60,636 bases of DNA from a virus: IMG/VR virus record IMGVR_UViG_3300019768_000005, positions 1 through 60,636 of that record; one strand, given 5' to 3'. Shown piece after piece: positions 7,253 to 14,763 of this stretch. Within the stretch, counting starts at the first letter, position 1, and every line of letters begins with the position of its first letter. Position numbers and translations under genes: made by a program. The notes beneath the pieces are model-generated. The model was not told where the DNA came from. It did no database searches and saw only the letters and a program-made list of their open reading frames with translations.

Positions 7253-7426
7253 TCATTCCCCTCTCTGAATAGCAACAACATGTTTTTTGACAGTAGGCCA
7301 TGTAAACCCAAGCGCCCTTGCGCAGTCTGCAATATTCCTTTCCGGGTTTAGCTCAAACCATTTCTTTATTCTTGCCCTGTTTTTTTTGGCGTAAATAATA
7401 CCGCCCGTACCGCGTCCGTTTTTCAT
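7253..7426 (-). CDS. Small helix-turn-helix protein (paralogue of 11991..12173)
   Basis: This 57-residue protein has a basic N-terminus and the HTH NIADCARALGFTWPTVKKHV, ending VAIQRGE. The protein at 11991..12173 has the matching end TDCSRALNLAWQTVKKHV, then VSIQKGE. In both, the stop codon overlaps the ATG of a large enzyme gene in a GGGGAATGAT context. A strong GGAGG site precedes the ATG. It is probably a transcription regulator of its own unit, driven by cassette B. Confidence 0.75.
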   Translation of the reverse strand: MKNGRGTGGIIYAKKNRARIKKWFELNPERNIADCARALGFTWPTVKKHVVAIQRGE

Positions 7427-7456
7427 AACTACCTCCTATTTAATGTTTGTATTTGA

Positions 7457-7524
7457 TTATATACCACGACAAAAAATATATTGCAAGAGAAAAACCGGCT
7501 GCCGAAACAACCGGGTTGTTTGTT
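7457..7524 (-). promoter_or_regulatory. Terminator-promoter cassette B
   Basis: A hairpin (7495-7514) ends the thymidylate synthase unit. Then come -35 TTGCAA (7481-7486), 17 bp and -10 TATATA (7458-7463), reading into the HTH gene at 7426. It differs from cassette A at only two of 68 positions. Confidence 0.8.
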
Positions 7525-7530
7525 TAAGAG

Positions 7531-8397
7531 TTAAACAGCAATGTCGAATTTAATTTTTGGGTGGTGCTGATATCCATGCAAAACAGTATCAGTGTACTCC
7601 CAATCAAAAATTGACGTGAAATTAGGTGTTTTTATGTTTGGAAGGTCTTTCGGCAATCTTTCAAGTTGATCTTTAATTCCATGTATGTGGTTTTTGTAAA
7701 TATGGGTGTCTCCAAGGAAGCCGATTAGCTTTCCTGGTTTAAATCCTGATTCCATGGCCAGGAGCGTTAGTAGAAGGCCGTAACTTGCAATGTTGAATGG
7801 CAGCCCCAGGGCAACGTCAACGGATCTCATGTTCCACATGAGATTGAGTCGCCCATTTATTACCGTGACCTGGAATGCATAATGGCATGGTGGGATGGCC
7901 ATGCGATAGAGTTGTTGTGGATTCCAAGCAGATACTATCATCCTACGGTCATCTGGATTGGTTTTAAGCGTGGCTACCAGGTTTTTAAGCTGATCCACAC
8001 CAGCATAAAATGGATCCTCGTCCCAACCCCGATATTCACTTCCGAAAAAACGCCACATAAACCCATAAATAGGTCCAAGATCACGTTCGGCCCTCATCCA
8101 TTTTTTTGTTTTTTCATCATTCTCGTAGGCAACCTTAGCGGGTGAGCACCAGTCATCCCAGATATGATTGTTTCTGTCCTGCAGCCACTTTTTATCCGTT
8201 ATGCCTTTGATGAAGAATTCCAATTCTGAGGAAACGAGTCTGAATGGAACATATTTACTGGTAAGCAATGGGAACCCCTCGGCCATGTCATGTTCAAACA
8301 TCGCCCCGGCAATGGCAATGGTGTTTACTCCGGTACGGTTTTCTTTGATTTGGCCCTGGTTAAGGACCTTCCTGGCTATTTGCTTATATGCTATCAT
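7531..8397 (-). CDS. thyA: Thymidylate synthase
   Basis: This is a full-length 288-residue ThyA-family enzyme that converts dUMP and methylene-tetrahydrofolate to dTMP. Visible motifs include RTG near residue 21, LGPIYGFMWR, MIVSAWNP, the catalytic cysteine in IPPCHYAFQ (about residue 171), RSVDVALGLPFNIASY and GDTHIYKNH. The Asn in PFNIASY, which selects dUMP, is kept, so I do not read it as a dCMP hydroxymethylase. The ATG at 8397 follows AAGGAGAT; a TTG two codons earlier is less likely. It would supply dTTP for phage DNA synthesis. Confidence 0.95.
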   Translation of the reverse strand: MIAYKQIARKVLNQGQIKENRTGVNTIAIAGAMFEHDMAEGFPLLTSKYVPFRLVSSELEFFIKGITDKKWLQDRNNHIWDDWCSPAKVAYENDEKTKKWMRAERDLGPIYGFMWRFFGSEYRGWDEDPFYAGVDQLKNLVATLKTNPDDRRMIVSAWNPQQLYRMAIPPCHYAFQVTVINGRLNLMWNMRSVDVALGLPFNIASYGLLLTLLAMESGFKPGKLIGFLGDTHIYKNHIHGIKDQLERLPKDLPNIKTPNFTSIFDWEYTDTVLHGYQHHPKIKFDIAV

Positions 8398-8412
8398 TCT
8401 CAATCTCCTTTT

Positions 8413-8640
8413 CTATTTTTTAATCAACCAAGCCTTTGGCCGTTTCGTGGGTGTTACGAACTCAACTGGTACGATAAGCTGCATACCGGCTAAACGTGTT
8501 TCTAACGTCGATACGTGTTCTTCCAGGGTGTGGATTTTTTCCATGGCAGCGATTTGCCTATCATCGAAATCTGACAATAGGTAAAAAGTGCAAGCAGTAT
8601 TAAATAATAAAAATATTATTAATAGCCTGTGTGGTGTCAT
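8413..8640 (-). CDS. Single-pass membrane protein with coiled coil
   Basis: This 75-residue protein has one N-terminal transmembrane segment (LLIIFLLFNTACTFYLL) and then a coiled coil (about 28-52). Its start overlaps the stop of the upstream gene in TAATG. The plan resembles an inner-membrane spanin or an anchored regulator, but it lies among early genes far from the endolysin, so I leave the role open. Confidence 0.65.
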   Translation of the reverse strand: MTPHRLLIIFLLFNTACTFYLLSDFDDRQIAAMEKIHTLEEHVSTLETRLAGMQLIVPVEFVTPTKRPKAWLIKK

Positions 8641-8933
8641 TATTCTTCCCACGTCCGCTTTATTGTGTCCAAAACAGCTTGGGCGTTTTCTTTTGTTTTT
8701 TTTAGTGTCCATGTTAAATATGCACTACCTTCTTCTTCGCAATATGTAACACCTTCTCCCCATTTTACTGGGCAATATTCGCAGCTTCCAGCTTCAAGAC
8801 AAGCATGACAAAAATAATGGGATATCACCTCATTACATAATTCACTGTGAACCTCCGCCCACTCTTCTTTATCGGATTCGTTGTCTACAATCCACTGCCA
8901 CATATCGATGCATTTTTGCTTGTTTGATTTCAT
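8640..8933 (-). CDS. Cys-rich hypothetical protein, paralogue of 17182..17484
   Basis: This 97-residue protein contains NKQKCIDMWQWIVDNESDK, then CHACLEAGSCEYCPVKWG (several cysteines) and a C-terminal helix KTKENAQAVLDTI. The plus-strand gene at 17182 encodes a clearly related protein with the same blocks. It is probably a zinc-binding protein of unknown role. A GGAGG site precedes the ATG, with a small hairpin at 8952-8972 just upstream. Confidence 0.75.
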   Translation of the reverse strand: MKSNKQKCIDMWQWIVDNESDKEEWAEVHSELCNEVISHYFCHACLEAGSCEYCPVKWGEGVTYCEEEGSAYLTWTLKKTKENAQAVLDTIKRTWEE

Positions 8934-8951
8934 TATTCCTCCTTTTGTTAC

Positions 8952-8972
8952 CCGTGGCCATATAGACCACGG
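8952..8972 (-). promoter_or_regulatory. Leader hairpin upstream of a ribosome binding site
   Basis: CCGTGG and CCACGG arms with a 9-base loop lie a few bases before the AAAGGAGG of the gene at 8933. It is a looser member of the hairpin family described at 13654-13669. Confidence 0.45.
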
Positions 8973-8989
8973 CTGTTGGTTGTTTCAGC

Positions 8990-9337
8990 CTATCCCATAG
9001 ACCATTTAATTAAATCTTGCTTGTTGGTAAACACAGGTATCCCTAACGAGCCAGCCTCTTTTATTTCAGCTAATGTTCCTGCGGAATCCTGCCACCCGGG
9101 TACAAGGAACACCGCATCTGATGCTTTGAGCCACTCTATTGAATATTTATAAAATTGCTCAATAGTGAAGTCTGCCTCTGGATTATCAATAATAAAAGAC
9201 GCATCGCTCCACGGGCAAAACGGATGAAACCCGATCTGGAATAGTTTGGCGCACATTTTCCTTCCAACTCCAATGTTTTTTAAAACGTCAATTACATTTC
9301 CAGCCGAATATGGTCCTGCTACGTAGATTCTTTTCAT
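8990..9337 (-). CDS. DUF4406 / nucleoside 2-deoxyribosyltransferase-like protein
   Basis: This 115-residue protein starts with the diagnostic KRIYVAGPYSAGN and keeps the acidic residues in FCPWSDASF and the SIEWLKASDAVFLVPGW block of the nucleoside deoxyribosyltransferase fold. Members of this clan handle nucleotides or nucleosides. The start overlaps the end of the helicase-methyltransferase gene by four bases. With thymidylate synthase nearby, a nucleotide-metabolism role is likely. The exact reaction is not known. Confidence 0.8.
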   Translation of the reverse strand: MKRIYVAGPYSAGNVIDVLKNIGVGRKMCAKLFQIGFHPFCPWSDASFIIDNPEADFTIEQFYKYSIEWLKASDAVFLVPGWQDSAGTLAEIKEAGSLGIPVFTNKQDLIKWSMG

Positions 9338-11994
9338 TTTATAGATGCCTCTTCGATAAAGTCAAAAAGAGACTTTTGATTTTGATTTCTCTCAAATGCT
9401 TCAAGGTATTTTACACCATCTTTAAAATATTCATGGTTTAGCTCACTCGCCATACCATATCTACCCATTTTAATGGCCATGTATGGGACCGTCATTATAC
9501 CGCCAAAAGGGTCAAATACGACATCTCCCTTGTTGCTGTATCTGTTAATTATTCTTTTAACAATATCCATCTGCAACGGGCAGATATGGTTGTTTTGGTT
9601 GCGTTTTGTTTGGCTTGTGTTTAATGTCAACATTCTATTTATGTCAGTCCAAACAGATGGGTCTTCGCTTTCAGGGGCGATACTCATAAATGTCGATGGA
9701 AGTTTCCCATGGTCGTCAACAACTTCACCGATCTTTATGTGTTCGTCATAATCATATATTTTTTCACGGCTGTATTTTTTAAATTCAGACACAAAATCAA
9801 GCGTGTTTAATTGCGTCATTTCATCTTGGCACAACAATCTATCTCCTGACGATTTCCAAAAAGCATGAGCGTCAACCTGCCACCGAGCGCGTGAATATTC
9901 TGTGTCTTTTTTAAAGTGGTGATATTCACCGCATTCATTACATAGCCACTTCCGTTCTTCTTCTTGACCATATAAAAGTGGCTCTTCGTTAAGATCTTCT
10001 GTTTTTATATCTTCGCATTTTTTGGGCACATGACCACAACTTGGGCATGCATGTTTTATTTTTTTTTGTTTTGATATAGGCTCATCTGCATATCCCTTAG
10101 TCCTGTCGGTTTGTGGTTTCCGAAATATCAGGATGTATTCCGGAGACCCTACACCCATTTTAGACCCATCTTTGCATTGCTCAGACCATCCAAGCCTATA
10201 TGTTTGATTGTTTTCCCTTACTACATCTGTAACAACTGTGATCATTCCGAGATAGTCAAACCCATGTTGCATCCCATGGAAAATGCATTCAGCGTGAAAT
10301 GGTGATACTGTCGGAGCACCCTTGCCTGTTACATTCCCGAAAAGGATTCTATCTTTTACGTGGCAGGCATATATCCTACCTGGTTTTAAAATCCTCACCA
10401 ACTCTGGAGTTAAATAATCCATCTGTTTCCAAAAATGGCCATTCGATGAAGTAAACCCAAAATCGTTATAAGATGGTGTATATTCGTAATGGTTCGCAAA
10501 TGGAATCGATGTATGTATAAGGCCAACAGACTCACTTCCTATTCGTCTTGTTTCGTCAACACAATCATTGTTAATGACACTGAAATTTTCACCTGAAACC
10601 TCATTCCTGTCAATGCCTATAGTTCTTTGCATGTCTTTAATGCGCGATGCGTTAGATAAGCCATATTTTTTAATAATATCTGTCATTTTATCAACCATTA
10701 CATCGTGTCTTTGCCACTTCTTTTTAAGCACTTCCAGGATACCTATTTCAGACGATGCGTAAATTATGTGGATGTGACACTCAGCAGTTTGTAAAAACCT
10801 GTAAATACGGTGGACAGCCTGGATGAAATCATTAAACTTAAATCCTATCCCAAGAAAAATAGAGTTATGGCAATATCTCTGGAAATTGCACCCTGATCCT
10901 GACAATATAGGTTTTGTTGCCAGGTGTTGAAATTTCCCGTTTGAAAAATCAATGATGCGCTGTTCACGAGTGTCCAAATCTTGTGAACCATAGACATCTT
11001 TCACAGTAGGAAGTGCTTTTTTTATAGCATGGCGCTCTATTTCTTGATCATGCCAGATAATAAAATGGTCTTCTGGATCTGCATTGATAATCTCGGCCAT
11101 TTTCTCGATACGATTATCAAGGGAATTACGTTTCTCCATGCTGGCAGCCTGCAAAGACATTGCAGCATCACCAAACATTAGAGTTTGACCATCCCTCTTA
11201 TCTATCCGTTCGATATCCCCTGATGCTACCTCATGATAATGGACATGCAATTTAGGTAAAATGTAACCATCATCAGGATATCCCAAATCAGATGGCTTTT
11301 GCAAAAAGATGGCCCACGATGAAACCCACAACCAGAACCGCTTTTCCATGTGCGGGTGGATTTGCAAATTATTTGCTTTTGTTGAATCTCGTTTAAAAAA
11401 CCTTGTGAGAGCCTGCCCTGTATCCATAACACCCAAGAAACCTGCATAGTGGATCAATTCTTTGTATCTGTTTGGAGATGGTGTGGCTGTAGCAACAAAA
11501 CGATATTTAACGCTTTTGAAAGCAGTCAAGAACGTCTGAAACGTCTTAGATCCATATGATCTCAAAACGCTGGCTTCATCCAGGCAAACTCCGTTGAATT
11601 GGTTTACATCCAAACGGAAATCTCTAACAGATTCATAATTTGTAATATAAATCCCTGGGCCGGATATTTCTTCTGTGCGCCGAATAAAAGTTATTTTAAT
11701 ACCAAGCTTTTCAGCGTCAATCTTAAATTCTTGCCTTACTCCCAAAGGTGCTATTATTAATTGATTACCGTGTTCTCGTTTGCCGATTATGCGCAATATT
11801 TCAAGCTGCATAAACGATTTTCCGAGCCCGAATGAAGCGAATATTGCACGGCAACCTCCGAGCAGCGACCATGACACAATATCCTTTTGATGAGGTTTTA
11901 ACAGTTGGTTTATTTCGTCTTGATTGATTTCAAACCCTGTTGAAATAGACACGTCTATTTTGTTTTCAAGAAACTTTTGATATTCCACGATCAT
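9334..11994 (-). CDS. Fused SNF2/DEAD-like helicase and DNA methyltransferase
   Basis: In this 886-residue protein, residues 1-440 form a superfamily 2 helicase: Walker A SFGLGKS (54-60), DEAS box (139-142), ATATPSPN motif III (168-175) and motif VI QAVHRIYR (392-399). Residues 470-870 form an amino-methyltransferase: motif IV-like TSIPF (495-499) and the SAM-binding DPFGG block (828-832), with a zinc ribbon inserted (C650, C653, C685, C688). Motif IV has Ile where N4/N6 enzymes normally have Pro (SPPY). The ATG at 11994 overlaps the stop of the HTH gene. It probably modifies phage DNA against host restriction, with the helicase moving along DNA. Confidence 0.85.
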   Translation of the reverse strand: MIVEYQKFLENKIDVSISTGFEINQDEINQLLKPHQKDIVSWSLLGGCRAIFASFGLGKSFMQLEILRIIGKREHGNQLIIAPLGVRQEFKIDAEKLGIKITFIRRTEEISGPGIYITNYESVRDFRLDVNQFNGVCLDEASVLRSYGSKTFQTFLTAFKSVKYRFVATATPSPNRYKELIHYAGFLGVMDTGQALTRFFKRDSTKANNLQIHPHMEKRFWLWVSSWAIFLQKPSDLGYPDDGYILPKLHVHYHEVASGDIERIDKRDGQTLMFGDAAMSLQAASMEKRNSLDNRIEKMAEIINADPEDHFIIWHDQEIERHAIKKALPTVKDVYGSQDLDTREQRIIDFSNGKFQHLATKPILSGSGCNFQRYCHNSIFLGIGFKFNDFIQAVHRIYRFLQTAECHIHIIYASSEIGILEVLKKKWQRHDVMVDKMTDIIKKYGLSNASRIKDMQRTIGIDRNEVSGENFSVINNDCVDETRRIGSESVGLIHTSIPFANHYEYTPSYNDFGFTSSNGHFWKQMDYLTPELVRILKPGRIYACHVKDRILFGNVTGKGAPTVSPFHAECIFHGMQHGFDYLGMITVVTDVVRENNQTYRLGWSEQCKDGSKMGVGSPEYILIFRKPQTDRTKGYADEPISKQKKIKHACPSCGHVPKKCEDIKTEDLNEEPLLYGQEEERKWLCNECGEYHHFKKDTEYSRARWQVDAHAFWKSSGDRLLCQDEMTQLNTLDFVSEFKKYSREKIYDYDEHIKIGEVVDDHGKLPSTFMSIAPESEDPSVWTDINRMLTLNTSQTKRNQNNHICPLQMDIVKRIINRYSNKGDVVFDPFGGIMTVPYMAIKMGRYGMASELNHEYFKDGVKYLEAFERNQNQKSLFDFIEEASIK

Positions 11995-12173
11995 TCCCCT
12001 TTTTGTATAGAAACAACATGTTTTTTTACTGTTTGCCAAGCCAAGTTCAAAGCCCTTGAACAATCAGTAACTGTTCTGCCTGGGTTTGATAAAAACCATC
12101 GTTTAACCCGCTCTCTATTCCGATTTGAAACTTCGCGCATTCCGCTTGTTTTATCGCTTTTAACGTCTATCAT
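11991..12173 (-). CDS. Small helix-turn-helix protein (paralogue of 7253..7426)
   Basis: This 60-residue protein ends with the HTH TDCSRALNLAWQTVKKHV and VSIQKGE, nearly the same ending as the HTH protein at 7253. A good AAGGAG site precedes the ATG. It is the first gene after cassette C and overlaps the start of the helicase-methyltransferase gene, so it is probably a local regulator of that unit. Confidence 0.75.
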   Translation of the reverse strand: MIDVKSDKTSGMREVSNRNRERVKRWFLSNPGRTVTDCSRALNLAWQTVKKHVVSIQKGE

Positions 12174-12211
12174 CTAATGCTCCTTTTGATATTGATTTCG
12201 TATTCGAATTA

Positions 12212-12285
12212 TATATAGCATGGCAAAAAATATATTACAATGTTTTAAAACAGATGTTACCGAAATTCATTTCGGTAACATCTGT
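12212..12285 (-). promoter_or_regulatory. Terminator-promoter cassette C
   Basis: A 16-bp stem hairpin (12250-12265 with 12270-12285) is followed on the minus strand by TTTT, then -35 TTGTAA (12235-12240), a 17-bp spacer and -10 TATATA (12212-12217). The promoter matches cassettes A and B, including the spacer core TATATTTTTTG, but the hairpin sequence is different. Confidence 0.8.
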
Positions 12286-12293
12286 TCCGTTGG

Positions 12294-12698
12294 TTATTCA
12301 CCACACCATCTTTGATATATTTCATAAGATTCCTCATGGTCAACATCATCCGGGTAAAAATCAAGGCAATTTTGGGCGGCGTAAATAACCGAATCAAGTA
12401 TATCGTGCCTGTCTGGATTGCATTTTGAATAAATGTCAGTTAATCCAGCTATAAGCATTGATAGTATCTCTTGTGGCTCCATAGGCTTTGATAATAGGCA
12501 CCCAACTGCATCAACTATTTTTTCAACTTTTTTCTTGGAAGATGTTGAAGATGGGTATTCCCCGCAAGCCTCGTATCCGGCAATTCTTAGGGATTCTCCT
12601 GATCCCCTTATGTTTTCTGTTTCTCCTGTGAGTCTGATGCGTTCTGCGACTGCCGCAGATAGTGACAGTGTTGCAAATACTTTTGTGGTTGTGTTCAT
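12294..12698 (-). CDS. Hypothetical protein
   Basis: This 134-residue protein starts at ATG 12698 after GGAGAAAAATAAT. Its Ser/Thr-rich N-terminal part (KVFATLSLSAAVAERIRL) is followed by helical, acidic sequence ending YQRWCGE. The reading frame stays open further upstream inside the next gene, which I take as chance. No family is recognised. It ends before terminator C. Confidence 0.65.
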   Translation of the reverse strand: MNTTTKVFATLSLSAAVAERIRLTGETENIRGSGESLRIAGYEACGEYPSSTSSKKKVEKIVDAVGCLLSKPMEPQEILSMLIAGLTDIYSKCNPDRHDILDSVIYAAQNCLDFYPDDVDHEESYEIYQRWCGE

Positions 12699-12699
12699 A

Positions 12700-12885
12700 T
12701 TATTTTTCTCCGTTGCGTTTGTTTTCGCGTATTTGCCAGTCACGTCTCGCCTGGCAGTCGCCTTGACAATAAATTTCTGGTCCAGAACGTGGCATATGCT
12801 TAAACCACGTTTGGCCGAAACATTGACCGGTCTGTTTATCGCGCGCCGGGCAATAGTTGTCATATTGCGTTTTTGAATTTTTCAT
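12700..12885 (-). CDS. Small Cys-containing protein
   Basis: This 61-residue basic protein has four cysteines (YCPARDKQTGQCFGQTW, then IYCQGDCQARRDW), a likely zinc site. It overlaps the gene upstream by 26 bases and its stop is one base from the next ATG. The function is unknown. Confidence 0.6.
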   Translation of the reverse strand: MKNSKTQYDNYCPARDKQTGQCFGQTWFKHMPRSGPEIYCQGDCQARRDWQIRENKRNGEK

Positions 12886-13264
12886 ATCGCTGGCACCCCA
12901 AACACGGAAGTTTCTTTTTACGTTTTTTTACAATAATATCAGTCATACACTGAGACCTGTGCATGCAATCCCAAGCATCCTCTGATGCCTTAGTTTCCTT
13001 TAATACCTGCTCTATGTGGCTCTTATCACCATGCCGCTGTTTGTGTTTTGCTATCTTGTTTTGTTCGGCAAGTCTTATTTTTCGGCAGGCAGGGCACCTT
13101 GTCGTATTTGAGTTTTTTGCCTTAACTTCCGCTCCACAATCTTCGCAATTTGTTACAAAAAAAGCTTGCCGGCCAGCTTTGATGCACGGGCAGCGATAAG
13201 TCCCTTTTATTCTGAGCCTTTCGTCTGCTGTAATCTTACAACCACAGGTCATTTCGTATAGCAT
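12860..13264 (-). CDS. Zinc-ribbon protein
   Basis: This 134-residue protein has several Cys pairs: TCGCK and CPC near the start, NCEDCGAEVK with RCPACRK (a four-Cys ribbon at about 39-62) and a C-terminal LPCLGCQRYEKF. The start at 13264 has the AAGGGG site; an earlier in-frame ATG (13285) lies inside the upstream HTH gene. It is coupled to the HTH gene through TGAAATG. It may bind DNA or RNA. Confidence 0.65.
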   Translation of the reverse strand: MLYEMTCGCKITADERLRIKGTYRCPCIKAGRQAFFVTNCEDCGAEVKAKNSNTTRCPACRKIRLAEQNKIAKHKQRHGDKSHIEQVLKETKASEDAWDCMHRSQCMTDIIVKKRKKKLPCLGCQRYEKFKNAI

Positions 13265-13265
13265 T

Positions 13266-13445
13266 TCATTCCCCTTTTTTCTCATCCCTCAGTCGTTTAA
13301 TATTTATCGTTGCCGCGCCACCAGGGCACCTATATCCAAGCTCGTAATGTTCCACGGTGCGACCGGATACGCCGATCAGTTTACCGAAATCTGATCTGTT
13401 TAACCCCAACTTCCGCCGTATTGCTCTTATTTCGTCTTTGTTCAT
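13266..13445 (-). CDS. XRE-family helix-turn-helix regulator
   Basis: This 59-residue protein begins NKDEIRAIRRKLGLNRSDF and continues GKLIGVSGRTVEHYELG, the five-helix Cro/C1-type fold with a textbook HTH. It is short, as many phage Cro proteins are. The AAGG site overlaps the end of the upstream membrane protein gene. It could control early transcription with or against the regulator at 16831. Confidence 0.8.
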   Translation of the reverse strand: MNKDEIRAIRRKLGLNRSDFGKLIGVSGRTVEHYELGYRCPGGAATINIKRLRDEKKGE

Positions 13446-13447
13446 TT

Positions 13448-13636
13448 TTAAGGCCTTTTATCGGCTTGCCCTGGTATAGTTGGTTGTTCTTCGCTTTTTG
13501 TTAGAGATATACTACCAGGGAAAATAAAGGCAAAAAGAGGCCATAGACTATGGGTAAAATATATTGCAAGACACACCCCTGCTGATGTTGCAACCCATGC
13601 TAATCCGTAAGCTAAATATGCCATTTCATCTGCCAT
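13448..13636 (-). CDS. Small membrane protein
   Basis: This 62-residue protein has two hydrophobic segments (YLAYGLAWVATSAGVCLAIY and LWPLFAFIF) and a polar C-terminal tail. The ATG at 13636 follows AAAAGGAGAA, with a GAAA-capped hairpin just upstream. No family is recognised. Confidence 0.65.
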   Translation of the reverse strand: MADEMAYLAYGLAWVATSAGVCLAIYFTHSLWPLFAFIFPGSISLTKSEEQPTIPGQADKRP

Positions 13637-13653
13637 GTCGATTCTCCTTTTGT

Positions 13654-13669
13654 GCCCGGTTTCCCGGGC
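13654..13669 (-). promoter_or_regulatory. GNRA-capped leader hairpin
   Basis: On the minus strand GCCCGG-GAAA-CCGGGC forms a perfect 6-bp stem with a GNRA tetraloop, followed by ACAAAAGGAGAA and the ATG. It is the clearest of a family of short hairpins placed before ribosome binding sites in this genome. Confidence 0.65.
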
Positions 13670-13707
13670 GTTAGCTGTTAAAAATACATCTCGATATAAC
13701 ATTTTAT

Positions 13708-14109
13708 TTATTTTTTTCTATTCTCATGATTCAAGTTAGGCAAGCTCCAATCTGCGGCCATGTATCTACATCCTGGGCACATAAACAGTTCTTGGGTACA
13801 TCCGTGACACCCTCCGTGGAATAAAGGACGTTTAATTTCTTTATTCTCAGATAACAAAACGTTCACAGTGGAAGCTTGCCTATCGTCGGCTTTCGTTATT
13901 TTGGTCTGTTTGAATTTAATGATGTCAGTATCTTTACCGGCAGCATGAAGAAAACCATCCAACACAACCTTTTCAACGGATCCGCGCATGTATTGGATAG
14001 ATGCAATTGCAAGCATCTCAAAAAATTCAATCCGTGATTCTTCATCCATTTTACGCGCAACCGTCAATACATTTTTAATTTCCATTTCTACCGACTTCCT
14101 TTTGTCCAT
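13708..14109 (-). CDS. Hypothetical protein with C-terminal Cys motif
   Basis: This 133-residue protein has a helical N-terminal part (about 1-75) and CHGCTQELFMCPGCRYMAAD near 100-120, a four-Cys zinc knuckle-like site. It starts after AAAGGAGAACG. It is the second gene of the unit driven by the palindrome promoter at 14416. Confidence 0.7.
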   Translation of the reverse strand: MDKRKSVEMEIKNVLTVARKMDEESRIEFFEMLAIASIQYMRGSVEKVVLDGFLHAAGKDTDIIKFKQTKITKADDRQASTVNVLLSENKEIKRPLFHGGCHGCTQELFMCPGCRYMAADWSLPNLNHENRKK

Positions 14110-14124
14110 AACGTTCTCCTTTGT

Positions 14125-14140
14125 GCCAGGTTTTCCCGGC
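14125..14140 (-). promoter_or_regulatory. Leader hairpin (GCCGGG-AAAA-CCTGGC)
   Basis: A 6-bp stem with one G-U pair and a four-A loop precedes ACAAAGGAGAACG and the ATG at 14109. It has the same layout as the hairpin at 13654. Confidence 0.6.
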
Positions 14141-14153
14141 GGTTTGGTTTTTA

Positions 14154-14372
14154 TTAAGTCACGCTAACAAGAACAACACCACCCTTTTTTACATAGAAGT
14201 TAAAAAGTTTCTTCCCGCGCGGCTTCCTGCATTTACCTGTTGCGGAATTTACTTCCTTCCCGACTATGTTTTTTGTTTGGATTGTCTCAACGATAAATGC
14301 TGTTTTACAATTTTCGTATGTAAGCTCGATACTGTTATCTTTTTTTGTCAGTGTGGTTTCTTCGGTGTGCAT
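14154..14372 (-). CDS. Hypothetical protein, first gene after the palindrome promoter
   Basis: This 72-residue basic protein (KCRKPRGKKLFNFYVKK near residues 47-63) appears beta-rich. An AAGGGG site precedes the ATG. The position directly behind a tightly built promoter-operator suggests high, regulated expression. No family is recognised. Confidence 0.65.
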   Translation of the reverse strand: MHTEETTLTKKDNSIELTYENCKTAFIVETIQTKNIVGKEVNSATGKCRKPRGKKLFNFYVKKGGVVLVSVT

Positions 14373-14415
14373 GTTGTATCCCCTTTGTTAGTGTTTTCAC
14401 CTCAACCTGACAAAC

Positions 14416-14444
14416 ACTATACATACCTCAATGAGGTATGTCAA
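14416..14444 (-). promoter_or_regulatory. Promoter with a perfect 21-bp operator palindrome
   Basis: On the minus strand -35 TTGACA (14439-14444) and -10 TATAGT (14416-14421) are 17 bp apart. A perfect palindrome (14421-14441; ACATACCTCA, one centre base, TGAGGTATGT) fills the spacer and touches both boxes. A dimeric repressor bound there would block polymerase. Confidence 0.85.
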
Positions 14445-14484
14445 CACCTTTTAAATAAATTGTAAAAATAAAACTTTGCAGATT

Positions 14485-14517
14485 AAAAAAGCCCAACCGG
14501 TTATGGATGGGCTTTTG
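14485..14517. terminator. Intrinsic terminator
   Basis: A 12-bp stem with one mismatch (14487-14498 with 14505-14516) has an A run and TTTT on its flanks. It ends the unit coming from 14749 before the palindrome promoter. Confidence 0.8.
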
Positions 14518-14542
14518 CTGGCGTCACGAAAATGGTTTCGGG

Positions 14543-14749
14543 TTATTTAGATTCGCGCTCAAACATGTCACAGACAGAATTTGGCTTAACCATAAAGTCG
14601 CCAATTTTACACCTCAGTTTTTTTTCTGTATCATATCCCCACCTATCTTTGTAAATAGTAGATCTAAAGTTCTTACAAACACGACATCTTCTTTGCAACG
14701 GCTTGACTTGATAGTTTTGTGCTTTCTTAGCTTCTAATGTTTTGCTCAT
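14543..14749 (-). CDS. Small Cys4 zinc-finger-like phage protein
   Basis: This 68-residue protein has CRVCKNF (about 22-28), then LRCKIGDFMVKPNSVCDMFE (about 45-64). CxxC...C...C with GDF and a final CDxFE is a pattern common in small phage proteins. A metal-binding role is likely and the function is unknown. Confidence 0.7.
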   Translation of the reverse strand: MSKTLEAKKAQNYQVKPLQRRCRVCKNFRSTIYKDRWGYDTEKKLRCKIGDFMVKPNSVCDMFERESK

Positions 14750-14763
14750 TGATTATTCCTTTT

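Noticed and set aside
7531-8397. dCMP hydroxymethylase instead of thymidylate synthase
   Set aside because: The dUMP-selecting Asn in PFNIASY is kept; hydroxymethylases have Asp there.
13541-13575. Fourth copy of the cassette promoter (TTGCAATATATTTTACC)
   Set aside because: It lies inside the membrane protein gene at 13448, has no matching -10 box and no hairpin.
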